A stretch of DNA of 64,000 bases from JACPVU01 sp964373255 (GTDB lineage Archaea > Aenigmatarchaeota > Aenigmatarchaeia > GW2011-AR5), in NCBI GenBank assembly GCA_964373255.1, contig CAYJTG010000003.1, positions 59,025 through 123,024 of the forward strand. Direction: 5' to 3'. The number at the start of each line of letters is the position of its first letter. Positions within the stretch are counted from its first letter, which is position 1. This document shows positions 42,337-51,379 of the stretch, piece after piece. Under the pieces are notes generated by a model that was not told where the DNA came from, did no database searches, and saw nothing but the letters and a program-made list of their open reading frames with translations. Made by a program: the position numbers and the translations under genes.

Positions 42337-43491
42337 ATGACACTTGAAAGGGGGATATACCCAGACTTTATGATAAGACAGATGATAGAAAAGGGCGAAA
42401 TAAAGAGCAGCGATTCTATAGAGTCTTCAGCAATCGGTGCATCAAGCCTTGATCTTACCATAGGTAATAAAATATATTTAGTTTCCGGCGGTGCAACCCC
42501 TATGAAAGGCGAATCTGTCGAAACACTTATAGAATTAATGTGCAATAAGGCCGATTTGGTGTCGTACGATCTGTCTGATGGAAGAGAGTGTAAACTTCTT
42601 ACTGATCATGTTTATATAGCAGAATTGAATGAATACCTGAAATTGTCGCCCAATACAAGAGGAAGAGCAAACCCACGAAGCACAATAGGCAGATTGGACG
42701 TTTTTACACGCGTGATAGCCAACGAAACAATGCAGTACGACAACATACCAATTAATTACCATGGAAAATTATATCTCGAGATTCACCCATCAGCATTTAA
42801 TATAACTGTTAGAAAAGGGTATTCTCTTTCCCAGATGAGGCTTCACAGTGCTGAAGATGTAATGGAATTTACACTAAAAAATTCCACACTCAAGAAAAAA
42901 ATGGAATCAGTGCCTTTCATTCTCGATAAAAACAACAACCCAATTCCTATAAAAGACTATAACATGGCAGAGGACGGGCTGTTTCTTAGCGTTGATTTAG
43001 AAGACGATATAGTAGCTTACCGTGCAAAAAAGGATGTAGGCAAAAACATAGACTTTATGAAAGAAAATTATTATACACCTGAAGATTTCTGGGAGCCTGT
43101 GAGAAAAAACACGAATGGCTACGTAACACTTGGCAAGTCAGAATTCTTTATCATGAAATCTAAGGAACTCTTGGCAGTGCCGCTCGATTGTGCAGTTGAA
43201 ATAGTCCCGCATAATGAAAGGCTCGTTGAGGCTCGCATACACTATGCAGGATACGCGCACCCAGGGTTTGGCTACAAATCAGATAACATGCCTAATGGAA
43301 CTACACTTACATTTGAAATAAGGCCTCACGATGTTCCAGTATCGTTGCGAGACGGGAAACTGATTGCAAAGCTGTACTACAATGAGATGTACCATAGCCC
43401 GGAAGTCCCGTATCATAAAAAATCAGATAGTAAATACAACGACCAAGGGTTATCACTCCCATCATGCTTTAAATCGTTTTCACCAAGGTGA
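42337..43491 (+). CDS. Two-domain dCTP deaminase-family protein (DCD)
   Basis: 384 aa, about twice a normal Dcd/dUTPase. RANPRSTIGRLDVFTRVI near residue 110 corresponds to the family catalytic region (R-S-S/T-x-G-R), and the second half repeats a related fold with a degraded motif. This resembles the bacterial 2'-deoxycytidine 5'-triphosphate deaminase family PF06559. It would produce dUTP from dCTP for dTMP synthesis. Its 3' end overlaps the OB-fold gene on the other strand by 23 bases. Confidence 0.78.
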   Translation: MTLERGIYPDFMIRQMIEKGEIKSSDSIESSAIGASSLDLTIGNKIYLVSGGATPMKGESVETLIELMCNKADLVSYDLSDGRECKLLTDHVYIAELNEYLKLSPNTRGRANPRSTIGRLDVFTRVIANETMQYDNIPINYHGKLYLEIHPSAFNITVRKGYSLSQMRLHSAEDVMEFTLKNSTLKKKMESVPFILDKNNNPIPIKDYNMAEDGLFLSVDLEDDIVAYRAKKDVGKNIDFMKENYYTPEDFWEPVRKNTNGYVTLGKSEFFIMKSKELLAVPLDCAVEIVPHNERLVEARIHYAGYAHPGFGYKSDNMPNGTTLTFEIRPHDVPVSLRDGKLIAKLYYNEMYHSPEVPYHKKSDSKYNDQGLSLPSCFKSFSPR

Positions 43492-43846
43492 CTGATTCTG
43501 CAATAATCTCCAGGCCGGCTTTGTACACCGCAACCTTTCCAGTAACCGTTATATTCCAACCTTCTTTTACGTTGTAGACGTCCTTGTTGTTTCTCGCATT
43601 CCTTTCAAACACCACGACGTCTATTCTTCCCGTGCCGTCGTAGAGCTTTATGAAAACGTTTCCGTTATTTGTATTTATGCTGTCTATTGTGCCATTTACG
43701 CCGACAATTTTTCCAAGCATGGCGTCGTTTATGTCGACTATTCGGACGGCCTGCGGCTCGGCAAGCTGCACGGCAACAAAAAGCATTGCTATACCTATTA
43801 CAGAAACAGCAGCAGACAGCTTTATCAAATTTTTGTCAGAGATCAT
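43469..43846 (-). CDS. Membrane-anchored OB-fold protein
   Basis: 125 aa from the ATG at 43846. One hydrophobic segment (about residues 9-28, SAAVSVIGIAMLFVAVQLAE) is followed by an OB-fold domain including IVGVNGTIDSINTNNGNVFI and GWNITVTGKVAVYK. Such proteins resemble BOF/YtxE-type or nucleic-acid-binding OB folds placed outside the membrane. Function not known. The gene is convergent with the DCD gene. Confidence 0.7.
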   Translation of the reverse strand: MISDKNLIKLSAAVSVIGIAMLFVAVQLAEPQAVRIVDINDAMLGKIVGVNGTIDSINTNNGNVFIKLYDGTGRIDVVVFERNARNNKDVYNVKEGWNITVTGKVAVYKAGLEIIAESVTLVKTI

Positions 43847-43907
43847 TGTAACCAATAAATTGTTTGTTATATAAATCTATTAATTCTGTCAAATTACATG
43901 TGTAAAC

Positions 43908-44969
43908 ATGAACGAAGTTAAAATATTGGGCGCCGGTGTATCCGGGCTTACTTCTGCAATAAGTCTTGCAAAAGCAGGCTATAACGCCAAGGTTTTTGAC
44001 AGAGCCCAAAACAGCGGAAGAAGATTTTCAGGCGATCTACAAGGTCTGGAAAACTGGACAACAAAACAAAATGTCATAGATGAAATAGAAGAAATGAAAA
44101 TTAAAACGAATTTTTATTATAAAGGGTTTTCTAAGATTGTAATGTCAAATGGCATAGAAGAAGCTGGGGTAAATTTTAGGGAACCTATGTTCTATCTTGT
44201 CAAGCGCGGAACAATGGAGGGTAGCCTTGACCAAGCGCTAAAGGTGCAGGCACTTGACGAAGGCGCTGAAATTAATTTCAATTCTTCGATGACTGAAAAA
44301 GAAGCAGATGTAATTGCTACTGGGCCTAACCCAAGGGTTCATATGGCCATTGACAAAGGAATCGTCTTCGAGACAGAAATAGATGACGTTGCGATTGTGC
44401 TCCTGAACAACGAAGCAGCGTACAAAGGATATTCGTACCTCCTTGTTGCTGATGGCTATGGCTGCATGTGCACTGTGGTTTGTCAAGACTTATCATTGGC
44501 AGATAAATGTTGGAATAAAACGCAGGAAATTTTAGGAAAAATAGTTGACCTTGATATAAGAAATGCACATGGTTGTGGTGGTATAGCCGATTTCATGATT
44601 AAAAGCAAGCTCAAAGTCGGCAAAAGGCTTTATGTTGGTGAGGCGGCAGGCATACAAGATGCGTTGTGGGGGTTTGGTATAAGAAGTTCAATGGTATCCG
44701 GGTATTTAGCGTCTAAAAGCATTATTCACAATCTAGACTACAAAAAATTAGTTGATGAAAGATTAACAAAGCACGTTAAAGCATCCGTAGTTAACCGATT
44801 TATATGGGAGAAGATAGCAAACAGAAACTATGGCCCTTTGTTTAACAAAATAAAGAAAATAGACGATGCCCTGAAGCTTTTGAATTCTATGTACAGTTTT
44901 TCCTTGAAACAGCGTGTCCTTTTTCCATTTGCTGTGCGTTATATAAAAAACAAATATAAATTGCCTTAG
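43908..44969 (+). CDS. FAD-dependent oxidoreductase, GGR-like
   Basis: 353 aa. The FAD-binding motif KILGAGVSGLTSAISLAKAG is at the N-terminus and KRLYVGEAAGIQDALWGFGI near residue 245 is the second FAD element. The layout resembles the geranylgeranyl reductase group; it is a second relative alongside the gene at 16451, but divergent. It could reduce isoprenoid chains or another alkene. It overlaps the convergent thpR gene by 4 bases. Confidence 0.7.
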   Translation: MNEVKILGAGVSGLTSAISLAKAGYNAKVFDRAQNSGRRFSGDLQGLENWTTKQNVIDEIEEMKIKTNFYYKGFSKIVMSNGIEEAGVNFREPMFYLVKRGTMEGSLDQALKVQALDEGAEINFNSSMTEKEADVIATGPNPRVHMAIDKGIVFETEIDDVAIVLLNNEAAYKGYSYLLVADGYGCMCTVVCQDLSLADKCWNKTQEILGKIVDLDIRNAHGCGGIADFMIKSKLKVGKRLYVGEAAGIQDALWGFGIRSSMVSGYLASKSIIHNLDYKKLVDERLTKHVKASVVNRFIWEKIANRNYGPLFNKIKKIDDALKLLNSMYSFSLKQRVLFPFAVRYIKNKYKLP

Positions 44970-45508
44970 CGTAGCATAAATTCTTCCAAATTCTCATAGA
45001 TCGGCCCGTTTCGTGTAAGAGTCGATTTCTTCAGCTTAATTCTGTCTACATTCATTTCGCCAATAACGACGCCTCTGTTGTGAGTGATAAATGATTCTAT
45101 TTCTGACTTGTCTTTGATATAACCTACTCTTGCCAACGTTAAATGAGGTACAGGCCTTTCTTTTTTGAACATGCCAGAAAGTGAATCGTCTACTGTTTTA
45201 TGTAGTTTAAGAAAATCTTTGTCTTCGTTGTCAGCGCCTATCCAGACAACGCGGATGAATTTCTCATTCGGGAAGGCGCCTACGCCGGAAATAAGTACCG
45301 TAAAAGGGCGGGACGATTCTGCCATTTCTTTTAATCGCTTACTGACTTGCTCCTTTACATTTTCGTCAATTTCGCCTAAGAACTTGAGCGTGAAGTGCAG
45401 GTTTTTAGGCTCGACTAATTTCACATCCGGTACATTTAGTGGTTTCTGCATGTTGATGACTTTCTCTTTCAGTTTTTCATCGAGGTCAACAGCAATGAAA
45501 CAACGCAT
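44966..45508 (-). CDS. thpR: RNA 2',3'-cyclic phosphodiesterase ThpR
   Basis: 180 aa 2H phosphoesterase. Two HxTx motifs, LHFTLKFLG near residue 43 and PHLTLARVG near residue 125, form the active site. It starts MRCFIAVDLDEKLKEK, the usual LigT/ThpR beginning. The family opens 2',3'-cyclic phosphates to 2'-phosphates and can ligate tRNA halves in vitro. Upstream lies the winged-helix gene. Confidence 0.9.
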   Translation of the reverse strand: MRCFIAVDLDEKLKEKVINMQKPLNVPDVKLVEPKNLHFTLKFLGEIDENVKEQVSKRLKEMAESSRPFTVLISGVGAFPNEKFIRVVWIGADNEDKDFLKLHKTVDDSLSGMFKKERPVPHLTLARVGYIKDKSEIESFITHNRGVVIGEMNVDRIKLKKSTLTRNGPIYENLEEFMLR

Positions 45509-45525
45509 GTTCGTTACCTACTTTT

Positions 45526-45804
45526 CTACTTTCCTTCGTGTTCTTTCAGTATCTTCGTCAAAAGTGTGCCTGTCTTTGTCGTAACGCCAGGCCGTAGCTT
45601 GACAAGCGTGAAGAAAGCCTTTTTCGGACCTTCTACAGACTGTTCTTCAAAGAGCTCTGGGTGCTGCCTTACATGATAGGCAACAGTATTCGGATTGAGC
45701 TTTGCCCTGCGGCTTATTTCCATTATCCATAGGCCTTCTGTCCCTTGAAGTGTGAGGATAATAAGATTCAGACTATTGTTGTTCTTGCTTTTTGGTCTTC
45801 CCAT
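45526..45804 (-). CDS. Small winged-helix DNA-binding protein
   Basis: 92 aa from the ATG at 45804 (MGRPKSKNNNSL). The N-terminus has an AT-hook-like GRPK. A helix-turn-helix follows: GLWIMEISRRAKLNPNTVAYHVRQ, where the recognition helix is NPNTVAYHVRQ. Probably a transcription regulator; 17 bases separate it from thpR, so the two may be co-transcribed. Confidence 0.7.
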   Translation of the reverse strand: MGRPKSKNNNSLNLIILTLQGTEGLWIMEISRRAKLNPNTVAYHVRQHPELFEEQSVEGPKKAFFTLVKLRPGVTTKTGTLLTKILKEHEGK

Positions 45805-46082
45805 AGTAAAATCGCCTCTAAACACCTGTAATTTATTAATAACCATTAATATATAAAGCTTTCAGACTGCTCTTTTGGTTTTCTGCACTTATGAGCCCTA
45901 AAAGTGCAAATTTTCATTTACTCTACCAAAATGTGTGAATTAAAGCGTAATTTTTTGATCTTTTCTGACGTATTTATATGCTACAGTATATAAATCGTGT
46001 GCTTTTCTATAATGTGAGAATAACGGGCTATATTCCTAAAAATTTTGAGGTTTAAACTAGCTTGTTTTGCCACCTGTTTTTC

Positions 46083-46412
46083 ATTTCATATTCACGAGAC
46101 CTTCATAGACCTTCATGAAGTCGCCATGAACGTGTGTGAAGTCCATAAAATATGTCTCACGAATCATGAACTTCATATACGATTCCAAAAAAACAATTAT
46201 TACAAATCTCACAATTCTTTGGTTATTACAACTAAAACATGGAATTACATTCACTAAACCTTCATAAAGTATTCATAAAACCTTCATGAAACATTCACGA
46301 AGTTCATATGATATTCACGTGAAGTTCATGATATTCATATGAATTCATGGTGAAATTGAGTTAAGTTTTATCTTTTTTATCACATATTCATGAACAATAT
46401 ATGAACTTCATA
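46083..46412. repeat. Cluster of TTCAY / RTGAA short repeats (iteron-like)
   Basis: About 330 bases hold roughly 18 copies of TTCAT/TTCAC or their complements, many as palindromes: TTCATGAA, TTCATATGAA, TTCACGTGAA and GTTCATGATATTCATATGAA. Spacing is often 9-11 bases, about one helical turn. They lie directly upstream of the AAA+ gene at 46453. This looks like a multi-site binding region, either an autoregulatory operator or an origin. Confidence 0.7.
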
Positions 46413-46452
46413 ATCTAAATATTTTTAAGCTTTGCATAACATAATTCTAGGT

Positions 46453-47712
46453 ATGGACGAGAGCAATGATGACAGCAAAAAAGAGGCCTTGAAAGAGACA
46501 ATTATGTCTGCAAATATTGACGCAGATATATTAGAAGAAACAGAAAAATGGTTGGGTACACAAGAGGAACAGCAAGAAAAGCTTCAAAAGCAACAGGAAA
46601 AGCCAATTGAAGTGCCTAAAAGTGAGACTGCTGAACCTGCAAAAGAAGGGAATGGGCATAACGGCATTTTAGAGTGGTTCAATAAGATGGGCTGGCATAC
46701 TAACCCGTTTATATTCAATATAAACCCTTCGCTGTTTGTAGGTTACAAGAGCCAAACCGAGCGCATAACAATAGCACTGCAGGAACATCAAAAATTCATG
46801 CTTATTCTGGGCCCTACAGGTTCTGGAAAAACCACGCTTTTAAAATGGCTCTCCAGTAGGTTAAAGAATTATGACGTTCTTTATATAGGAAAGCCTCCAC
46901 ACAGCCCTGAGGAATTTGTCCATATATTCAGCAATAAATATAGAAAGCCGTGGTATGCATTCTGGGCAAGGACGATAAAAAATATCTACGAAATTCCGGA
47001 TTTTCTCAGCAACAAGCTGCACAAAAGACATCTTGTTGTCATGGTCGATGAAGTGCACGAAGCAAATTTAGACGTGCTGAAGTGGCTGCGCGTGCTTACA
47101 GACCAGGTCGAAAACATGTCTATTATTTTGTCCGGATTGTCGCATTTCGAAGACCAGCTGAGAAATAATTTAGAAACGTTTACAAAAAGATTCACGGCAA
47201 GAATTGAACTTTTATCTCTCACAAAAGAAGAGACAAAACAGCTGATCAACAAGAGAATAATGAACGTTGGCGGCCGCGGAAATGAATTTTCCGATTCGCT
47301 CATCGATTCAATCTATGAATATACAGCTGGTTTCCCCCGTGAAATCATACGCGTATGCGGCGAGCTCGTAAATAACACTATGCTAAAAGGAAGAACACAG
47401 ATAGAATTTGACCTGCACGAAAAGTCTCGCGAATCAATAGAATCGCGGCCGGCCTCAGCAACTATTATCGATAAGATGACACCAATGCAGAAGGAAATCC
47501 TCGAGCTGATTTCACAGAAGCCAATGACGCCGGGGCAGATTGCAAATTCCATGCACCTCGAAAAATACAAATCGCGTCAGCACGCTGTGCGGTCTGTGAA
47601 CAACATTATGAAGGCGCTGCACGAATCCGGCTACCTGGAAAGAAGAAAAGACGACAAAGCATACATCTACTCACTCTCGCCAAGAATAAGCACGCTGTTT
47701 GTCAAGCGGTAA
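46453..47712 (+). CDS. AAA+ ATPase with C-terminal winged helix (ExeA/Orc1-like)
   Basis: 419 aa. A Gln/Glu-rich N-terminal helix (about residues 25-55) precedes an AAA+ module: Walker A is LILGPTGSGKTTLLKW and Walker B is LVVMVDEVHEANLD. The C-terminus (from about residue 340) holds a winged helix with EILELISQKPMTPGQIANSM. The overall plan resembles Orc1-like or ExeA/TniB-like ATPases. It is preceded by a dense repeat cluster that it may bind. A 20-base stretch of its coding region recurs just downstream (47783). Confidence 0.8.
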   Translation: MDESNDDSKKEALKETIMSANIDADILEETEKWLGTQEEQQEKLQKQQEKPIEVPKSETAEPAKEGNGHNGILEWFNKMGWHTNPFIFNINPSLFVGYKSQTERITIALQEHQKFMLILGPTGSGKTTLLKWLSSRLKNYDVLYIGKPPHSPEEFVHIFSNKYRKPWYAFWARTIKNIYEIPDFLSNKLHKRHLVVMVDEVHEANLDVLKWLRVLTDQVENMSIILSGLSHFEDQLRNNLETFTKRFTARIELLSLTKEETKQLINKRIMNVGGRGNEFSDSLIDSIYEYTAGFPREIIRVCGELVNNTMLKGRTQIEFDLHEKSRESIESRPASATIIDKMTPMQKEILELISQKPMTPGQIANSMHLEKYKSRQHAVRSVNNIMKALHESGYLERRKDDKAYIYSLSPRISTLFVKR

Positions 47713-48008
47713 ATTATAATAAATCAGGAAAAGTAATCCAGATATTTATACTACTATTTAACCTACGCAATAAAAAATCGCGTTTTATCTCTCACAAAAG
47801 AAAATTAGGAAACCAACTAAAGAATGCATACAGCAATAATAATGCCAAAATAATGCCAAAGCACACGCATCTTTCTGTGCTGCTGATTTGCGTAATTTTT
47901 CCGTAATGCATTATATATTATGCAGTGAATTTCGGTTATTACGGCAAATTATTTAAGGTGTGTTGGTAATAGATACAGTAGAAAAATATTGATTTGAGGT
48001 GCATAACT

Positions 48009-48263
48009 ATGATGACTCGTGGACGGGAATTGCTCGGAAAGGTCGTTGTATCAGAAGAGACCGGGCGCAAGTTTGGCATTATCGGCGATGTTAATTTCAT
48101 CTCAGAGAGCGGTGAGCTCCTGAATGTCGTTCTTGTCGAGCCAACAAAGCATATCGCCGATCTCAGCTTGGAGAGGGACGAAAACAACCGGTTGCTCGTG
48201 CCTTTTTCCTGTGTAAAAAGCGTAGGCGACTTCGTTATAATCAGCGAGAAAGAGATAGTTTAA
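48009..48263 (+). CDS. PRC-barrel domain protein
   Basis: 84 aa from ATG 48009 (the first of two adjacent ATGs, after GAGGTGCATAACT). It reads RELLGKVVVSEETGRKFGII then VNFISESGELLNVVLVEP, the PRC-barrel pattern. Small archaeal PRC-barrel proteins are abundant; some act in RNA or cell-division contexts, but no specific role is inferred. A TATA-like TTATATATTATG lies near 47910. Confidence 0.85.
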   Translation: MMTRGRELLGKVVVSEETGRKFGIIGDVNFISESGELLNVVLVEPTKHIADLSLERDENNRLLVPFSCVKSVGDFVIISEKEIV

Positions 48264-48265
48264 AC

Positions 48266-48523
48266 TTATTTCTTTATCTTTTTAAGTCCGAATTCTTTTG
48301 TGAATGAATCTATATATGCTCCGGCTATGGCAAACGGCAAAAACGCAAGGTAACTTTTGTTGTTTGGGAATCCTGAATCAAAAAAAGCATACGCCTTATG
48401 AATAGAATACTCAAATCTTGATTTATATATTAAACCGGTTTTTATACATGGTGAATACCACTGTTTTGAAACAGTGGTATTATGGTATTCACCTGTATAA
48501 CATAATAAAATTATAATTATCAA
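48266..48523 (-). pseudogene. Possible gene remnant interrupted by a palindrome
   Basis: An open frame of 85 codons whose upstream third is the palindromic element at 48443-48499. Downstream of it, 58 codons look protein-like and hydrophobic (for example SYLAFLPFAIAGAYIDSF and a basic end) but have no start codon of their own. This fits the C-terminal piece of a gene cut by the element; a fortuitous frame is equally possible. Confidence 0.3.
48443..48499. repeat. Nested palindromic element, type G
   Basis: The arms TATACATGGTGAATACCA and TGGTATTCACCTGTATA pair with one unpaired base. Between them AATACCACTGTTT/AAACAGTGGTATT forms a competing inner 13-bp hairpin. The element can therefore fold in two alternative ways. 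Confidence 0.75.
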
Positions 48524-48566
48524 GAATTTAAACCAATATAGAAAATGTTGTGTACAATTATCGTAA

Positions 48567-48770
48567 TTAAACTATAACGTATCCAGAATATTTTTTAGCT
48601 TTGTAAGAAGAAAAACTATACCTTTTTATTAAATAACTTCTGAATGACTCGCCATCTGAGCGAAGGGTTAAAAAATCTTGATACAACCCTTTCGCATATT
48701 TTTGGTGTTCCCGTTCTCTGTCTACTACAACCTTTGATATTAGTTTCTTAGGTAATTTTATCTTTGCCAT
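48567..48770 (-). CDS. Small basic hypothetical protein
   Basis: 67 aa, strongly basic, starting MAKIKLPKKLISKVVVDRER. The rest (for example GLYQDFLTLRSDGESFRSYL) looks like a helical DNA- or RNA-binding protein. No family recognised. It lies 16 bases downstream of the next small ORF, so the pair may share a transcript with radA. Confidence 0.5.
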   Translation of the reverse strand: MAKIKLPKKLISKVVVDREREHQKYAKGLYQDFLTLRSDGESFRSYLIKRYSFSSYKAKKYSGYVIV

Positions 48771-48786
48771 AAATTCTCACAAAGAA

Positions 48787-49074
48787 TTAGTTTAAGCTTA
48801 TCTTCACCCAATACTTTTCTGCATTATTGTGTTTAAGCCAGCCATACGCAGGTTTGTCTTTATTCGGTAAGTTCCATGGCGTGCTAAATTCATATATGCC
48901 TGGTTGTAATTCTTCTGGGTGCATAAAATTTTGTGGGACAGAAACTGTAACATGGTTTTTTTGTGAATTTACTTCAACAGTGCCTTCATATTGGGCAGCG
49001 TATCTAAGTGAAAGGAAAAAATCATAATTTCTTTTAACTGCCGAGAATTTGTGCAAATCAACAGCCGCGTCCAT
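48787..49074 (-). CDS. Hypothetical protein downstream of radA
   Basis: 95 aa from the ATG at 49074; a TTG-started extension would overlap radA. It appears mostly beta: YEGTVEVNSQKNHVTVSVPQ then GIYEFSTPWNLPNKDKPAYG. No signal peptide, cysteine cluster or membrane segment. Its position after radA suggests co-transcription, not function. Confidence 0.5.
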   Translation of the reverse strand: MDAAVDLHKFSAVKRNYDFFLSLRYAAQYEGTVEVNSQKNHVTVSVPQNFMHPEELQPGIYEFSTPWNLPNKDKPAYGWLKHNNAEKYWVKISLN

Positions 49075-49099
49075 GGTATACACTCCATTATTTTTCAAT

Positions 49100-50131
49100 T
49101 CAATCCTCAATCCCCTTTTCTGTCAGCGTGAATACCGCTTCGCCCTCTGGCAGGCTAGGGCTGTCAATGAGACGGGCAATTCTTTTGTTCTGCTTGCTCT
49201 TTCTCAAATATAGCCTTACGCCTGTTCCATGAGCAACTATATGCCCTCCTATCGCCATGGTCGGGTCGCCGAACATGATTGCAGGATTGGCCATGACTTG
49301 GTTCGTCACGTAAACAGCAATGTTGTGCGTGTCTGCAAGTTTCTGCAGCATGTGTATGTGCCTGTTAAGCTTTTGTTGTCTGGGTGCAAGTTCGCCACGG
49401 CCTGAATAATCGGCACGAAAATGAGCCATCAATGAATCAACAATTATTAATTTTACATTTTGATCTTTTATTACGTCTTTGGCCTTTTCCACAAGTACAA
49501 ATTGATGATCACTGTTGTAAGCCTTTCCGACTAATATGTTTTTCAGAACCTTTTTCGGATCCAACCCCTTTGCCTCTGCGATCTGAATTACCCTATCAGG
49601 CTTGAAGGTCGATTCTGTGTCGATTATTAGGCATTTTCCATTTATCCCACCCTGTTCCTTTGGTAGCTGTACGTTAACAGCGAGCTCGAAGCCTAGCTGT
49701 GTTTTTCCGCTCGCAAATGCACCATACGCTTCTGTAATCTGTTGAGTTTCCACGCCACCACCCAATAGGTCATCTAAAGCCTTGGATCCTGTTGTAATCT
49801 TTCCTATTTCTTTTCTTTGTTCAAAAACTTCTGCGGCTGTCTTGTAGCCCATATCCAACGCGCTTCTGGCTGATTGTATTATTTTCTCCGCCGTCGGCTC
49901 GCTGATCTCGCACGCAGCAGCTATCTCGCCTGAAGACGCGGCAGCTATTGCGATTAATTCCGTATAACCAGATTCACGAAGCTTCTGTGCACCCTTCGGC
50001 CCTATGCCAGGCAAATCCTCGAGTGTTAATTCATCCATAGGTTTTTTTACAACAGGCTCCTTTACCTCGGTCTCCGCAGCTTCCAGCTGTTCCAGCTCTT
50101 CCTCAGGCGTTAATTTCTTTTTGAATCGCAT
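49100..50131 (-). CDS. radA: DNA repair and recombination protein RadA
   Basis: 343 aa. An N-terminal helix-hairpin-helix domain (LEDLPGIGPKGAQKLRESG) follows an acidic leader. The RecA core has Walker A in YGAFASGKTQLG near residue 140 and the VKLIIVDSLMAHFRADY strand. The polymerisation motif region and the L1/L2 loops (for example QVMANPAIMFGD) are present. RadA forms filaments on single-stranded DNA for strand exchange. RPA lies just upstream. Confidence 0.95.
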   Translation of the reverse strand: MRFKKKLTPEEELEQLEAAETEVKEPVVKKPMDELTLEDLPGIGPKGAQKLRESGYTELIAIAAASSGEIAAACEISEPTAEKIIQSARSALDMGYKTAAEVFEQRKEIGKITTGSKALDDLLGGGVETQQITEAYGAFASGKTQLGFELAVNVQLPKEQGGINGKCLIIDTESTFKPDRVIQIAEAKGLDPKKVLKNILVGKAYNSDHQFVLVEKAKDVIKDQNVKLIIVDSLMAHFRADYSGRGELAPRQQKLNRHIHMLQKLADTHNIAVYVTNQVMANPAIMFGDPTMAIGGHIVAHGTGVRLYLRKSKQNKRIARLIDSPSLPEGEAVFTLTEKGIED

Positions 50132-50144
50132 AAAATCGGCTCCT

Positions 50145-51116
50145 TTAGTTATTTTTCATCATCATCTCTATCTCTTGTTTGACGTCAACGCTTTTAACAC
50201 TATTGATTATGAATTCCAGCCTGTCGAAGAACGTGTTTCTTCTGACAGTGCCTTCGAATATGAATTCCTTTCCCAGCGGTATAAGCGAAAGGACGGCTTC
50301 TGTTTTTTTCTTTCGGTCAAAAAGCTTTTTTGCTTCTGATAAAGGCATGCCAGTCAGTTTTTCTGCCGTCTCCCCGAAAAAAACAGCACGCATGTTTCCT
50401 GTTCCGTCGTCAATGATGCCTGATATTATCATGCCATAACTCGGTTCCACCTCTCCGTGTTCGCCGCACACGAAGCACGTCTCTGTCTCCTTCAGGCGCT
50501 TCTTGCATTCAGGGCATATCTCATAGAAAACATTTGATTCAAAAACCTGGATAAGTGGGGCGCGCACCGAGCGGTAAAATCCCTCTCTGAGCTCGCTTAT
50601 TGAAGAACGCTCGGAATGGCGCTCGTATATTACAGCCTCGAATCCCGCGTCTTCTGTCTTTGCTATCGAGCCCCTTCTTCCTAACCTTATCTCTGCTTGG
50701 CCCCGGTTGTCGCGAACAAACCCGTGCACGCGAACAACGTCACCGACAGAAATATTTTCCAGTTTGTCAATTTCATCGTTCCACAAAGAAAGCCTTATCG
50801 ATCCTGTCTTGTCGGCAATAATTATGTTAGCGACGCGGCCTTCGGCTTTGTCCGTTTTGAATTCATTGACAGGAAATATTCTTGTAATCTTGCCTGTGAG
50901 GTCGGCGTTTTGCATGCCCGGCGTTATATTTTCTATGTTTAATTTCTCCTGCTCCCTTCTGAGGTCTACGCCAAGCTCTTTCGCAACCAGATACGCCGCG
51001 CCCTCATCTGATATCAGGCCAGACAATTCGACCTGCTTGTCCTCGATCATCCTGAAAATCTCTTCTTTCTGCATACCGCTCGAATTCGACAATTTTGAGA
51101 CGATCTCATCTATCAT
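50145..51116 (-). CDS. Replication protein A (single-strand DNA-binding, OB fold plus zinc finger)
   Basis: 323 aa. The N-terminal ~60 residues are helical. An OB fold follows (LTGKITRIFPVNEFKTDKAEG, VANIIIADKTGSIRLSLWND). The C-terminal part has a CPECKKRLKETETCFVCG zinc finger in a second OB-like region ending GTGNMRAVFFGE. This matches euryarchaeal RPA41-type subunits. It lies 13 bases upstream of radA and is probably in the same operon. Confidence 0.92.
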   Translation of the reverse strand: MIDEIVSKLSNSSGMQKEEIFRMIEDKQVELSGLISDEGAAYLVAKELGVDLRREQEKLNIENITPGMQNADLTGKITRIFPVNEFKTDKAEGRVANIIIADKTGSIRLSLWNDEIDKLENISVGDVVRVHGFVRDNRGQAEIRLGRRGSIAKTEDAGFEAVIYERHSERSSISELREGFYRSVRAPLIQVFESNVFYEICPECKKRLKETETCFVCGEHGEVEPSYGMIISGIIDDGTGNMRAVFFGETAEKLTGMPLSEAKKLFDRKKKTEAVLSLIPLGKEFIFEGTVRRNTFFDRLEFIINSVKSVDVKQEIEMMMKNN

Positions 51117-51379
51117 AAAAGCACCACTACATTAAGCAAAGACACCTGGCGACAAAACCACAATCAAAGAAGCAAACGTATCAGCGGTGGCAAATCACCG
51201 ATTATAATAAACATGAAAAAGATATAAAGGTACTGCCAATTAATTGTATCTATGCCAGTTAAAAAATTGACGTGCTCATGGTATGTAAAAATTGTCTATT
51301 TATGATGCACTTTTTGCAATGGAAATCAATGTTAGGAATTCCAAAAGATCAGAATAAATATTGGGATTTTGATTAATTA

